DNA of 64,000 nt from assembly GCF_001421415.1 (NCBI RefSeq), contig NZ_LMKH01000023.1:320725-384724 (forward strand), read 5' to 3'. Both the position numbers and the translations under genes were made by a program. The notes below the pieces were generated by a model. The model searched no databases and was not told the origin of the DNA. It was given only the letters and a program-made list of their open reading frames with translations. The stretch is from Sphingomonas sp. Leaf208 (GTDB lineage: Bacteria; Pseudomonadota; Alphaproteobacteria; Sphingomonadales; Sphingomonadaceae). Position 1 is the first letter of the stretch. Each line of letters begins with the position of its first letter. Of the stretch, positions 62,336 through 64,000 are shown in pieces.

Positions 62336-63877
62336 CTATCTCCGCAGCGATTCGGGGGCGACGAGCAGCAGCGCGAGCGCCTGTGCCGGGCTCTCCGCGC
62401 TTGACAGCCCCTGCGCGGTGGTGGGGCTAAGCGATGCGGGGAACAGGGTCGGCGCCAACGCCCGCGCATCGACTGGCCCAGCGCGTGCCGCGAACCGCTC
62501 CGCCGCCTCGACACGTCGCATGATCGCGTCGGGTCCGGCCCAGGCCGCGGCGACGTCGTCATACCCGATCGGCTGCCCCGGCTGCCAGATCGGCTGGCCA
62601 AGCTGGTTCATCATCCCCACCGTCACGCCGGGCTGGACCGTCGTCGTACCGAGCGCACGCTGGGTCGAGACATACCATTCCCAGGGCGACTTGAACTTCA
62701 CGGGTTGCGCCACCCAAGCCTCGGGCGACGCAACCAGCGCGCGGTACACCGTCGGCAGGTCGCCGCCCGATTTCAGGAACGCCGTTTTCAGCCGCGCGAC
62801 CATCGCGGGCGGCGGCGTATCGCCGGCAAAATGGCGCGCGAGCTTGGTCGCGATATGCGTCGCGGTCGCTGGGTGGACGGCAAGATCGGAGAGCACCGCC
62901 TGTGCCTGCGCCTCCCCCGCCGCGGGATAGAGCTTGCCCATCACGGTGCGATCGCCGGGCTGATGAACGTCGTCGAGGAACAGGAACGCGCCCGCGCGCG
63001 AATCGTCCTGGATGCGCGCACCGGGACCGCGGCCGATGCCTGCGACCGTCCAGCCGGTCATCGCCCGCGCGAACTCGGTGACGTCGGCCTGGATGTAGCC
63101 GCTGCGGACGCCGAGCGTGTGCAACTCCATGATCTCGCGCGCGAAATTCTCGTTCAGCCCGGTGCGGCGCCGGGTCTTCCGCACCGCGAACGGACTGTCC
63201 GGGCCGATCGACACCGCCTGGTCGAGATACAGCAGCATCGCCGGATGCCGCTCGACCGCGTTCAGCATGTCGGCGAACGTGCCGAGCACATGCGGGCGGA
63301 TCGCCTCGAACTCCATCGGCCCGGCGAGCGCCATCACCTCGAACTTCTCGGTCGAGACCGCGAAATGATTCGCCCAGAAATGCACGAGGCGCTCGACGAA
63401 CGGTGCCTCGCCGGTGAGCGCGGCCATCGTCCGCGCCGCGACCGCCGTGCCGTAATCGTTGCGACTCTGCTTGCCGATGACTTGTCGCGCTTCCTGTCGT
63501 GCGGCCGCGCCTGGATCGATCGCCCCCGGCGCCATGGGGGCCTGAGCCATGCCGGAGGGTGCAACGCCCGGCGACACGGGTGCGGGGCTCATCGCGCCGG
63601 ACATCGTTGGCACGGCAACCGCGGGTTTCCCGTTCATGCCGAGCGCGGCTTTCGCCGTGCGCGGGCCGAATTGCGCCCTGATCGCCTTTTCCTGTGCGTA
63701 ATAGGCGACGAGACCTGTCGAAATGCCCGCCGTGGCCGGCGCGCTCGCGATGACGGGCGGCCGTGCCTCGAACCGTTCGCACTGCGCCAACACCCACTTC
63801 GCCGGATCGCCGACGATAGCATCACCCGGCCTTGCGCCGAGGCCGAACCGATTGAGCGCGATACTGGAAGCAGACAC
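62336..63877 (-). CDS. DUF1800 family protein
   Basis: 513 residues, partner of the DUF1501 gene two bases downstream. Start is GTG 63877 with AAGGAG seven bases before it. Starts with ASSIALNRFGLGARPGD, the family start, and holds LVHFWANHFAVSTEKFEVMA, NENFAREIMELHTLGV and WEWYVSTQRALG blocks. A Gly/Pro/Ala/Met-rich segment at about 85-125 looks low-complexity. Function unknown; these pairs are often linked to surface or extracellular processes. Confidence 0.9.
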   Translation of the reverse strand: MSASSIALNRFGLGARPGDAIVGDPAKWVLAQCERFEARPPVIASAPATAGISTGLVAYYAQEKAIRAQFGPRTAKAALGMNGKPAVAVPTMSGAMSPAPVSPGVAPSGMAQAPMAPGAIDPGAAARQEARQVIGKQSRNDYGTAVAARTMAALTGEAPFVERLVHFWANHFAVSTEKFEVMALAGPMEFEAIRPHVLGTFADMLNAVERHPAMLLYLDQAVSIGPDSPFAVRKTRRRTGLNENFAREIMELHTLGVRSGYIQADVTEFARAMTGWTVAGIGRGPGARIQDDSRAGAFLFLDDVHQPGDRTVMGKLYPAAGEAQAQAVLSDLAVHPATATHIATKLARHFAGDTPPPAMVARLKTAFLKSGGDLPTVYRALVASPEAWVAQPVKFKSPWEWYVSTQRALGTTTVQPGVTVGMMNQLGQPIWQPGQPIGYDDVAAAWAGPDAIMRRVEAAERFAARAGPVDARALAPTLFPASLSPTTAQGLSSAESPAQALALLLVAPESLRR

Positions 63878-64000
63878 GACATTTCTCCTTCGCGTTCGAG
63901 TGTACGCGACAATTGTCGTGGAAGTATGTCACCCGCCGCGCTGGTCGCATGCAGGGGCCGTTCATCGTTGCAGTTGATGCAATCGCGACGGATCGGTTTG
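63878..64000. other. 123-bp region upstream of DUF1800 gene, cut by the window end
   Basis: Holds the ribosome site of the DUF1800 gene and presumably its promoter. TGTACGCGACAATTGTCGTGGAAG includes the palindrome GACAATTGTC at about 63908-63917. No further gene start can be seen. Confidence 0.45.

Overview
The window looks like chromosome of a GC-rich alphaproteobacterium of the order Sphingomonadales, most likely Sphingomonas or a close relative. The evidence is the gene orders yidC-engB, secB/tim44-mltA-smr, mutM/ubiE-ubiB and coaBC-dut, a class II DAHP synthase, a poly-3-hydroxyalkanoate depolymerase, and a TonB-dependent receptor placed next to tryptophan-halogenase-like genes. I see no plasmid, phage, insertion sequence, CRISPR array or rRNA. 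Taxonomy is inferred from family resemblance only.

Left part (1-28.6 kb): mostly core genes. These are the 3' end of yidC, engB, a secreted S41 peptidase lipoprotein, a PAP2 phosphatase, a glutathione transferase, dapE, the smr-mltA-tim44 operon facing secB-murJ-trpS, then dnaA, rpsT and mutM leftwards and ubiE-ubiB-(membrane protein)-coaBC-dut-(secreted protein)-moeB rightwards. A surface-polysaccharide block follows: an undecaprenyl-phosphate sugar transferase, galU, wecB and wecC. After it come an M48/PDZ protease and a PPP phosphatase.

Middle part (28.7-47.4 kb): a tiny secreted acidic-tail protein, an FKBP isomerase, rpsU, cysS, a D-2-hydroxyacid dehydrogenase, class II DAHP synthase, tRNA-Glu(CUC) and a YghU-like glutathione transferase. 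Then comes the accessory locus: a 1122-residue TonB-dependent receptor, a divergent operon of four tandem flavin-dependent halogenase-like genes joined by 4-base overlaps, and a convergent cupin/JmjC-like oxygenase. The second halogenase-like gene has lost all three catalytic signatures (Lys, GWxWxIP, Glu). A perfect 12-bp LacI-type operator palindrome lies just upstream of the receptor, but no LacI gene is present. This is the most interesting region of the window.

Right part (47.5-64 kb): a PNPOx-fold stress protein, PHA depolymerase, an exporter-type ABC transporter, a TfoX-N protein, a saccharopine-dehydrogenase-like enzyme, a tandem pair of small paralogous membrane proteins, RNase R carrying an in-frame insertion made of a palindromic repeat, glpD, a SPOR protein with argS, and a DUF1501/DUF1800 pair.

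At least five intergenic inverted repeats of a REP-like family (arms of the type CGTCATCC...GGATGACG or GTTCCCCCGCG...CGCGGGGGAAC) are scattered through the window, one with perfect 31-bp arms. About four gaps of more than 300 bp hold nothing I can identify.
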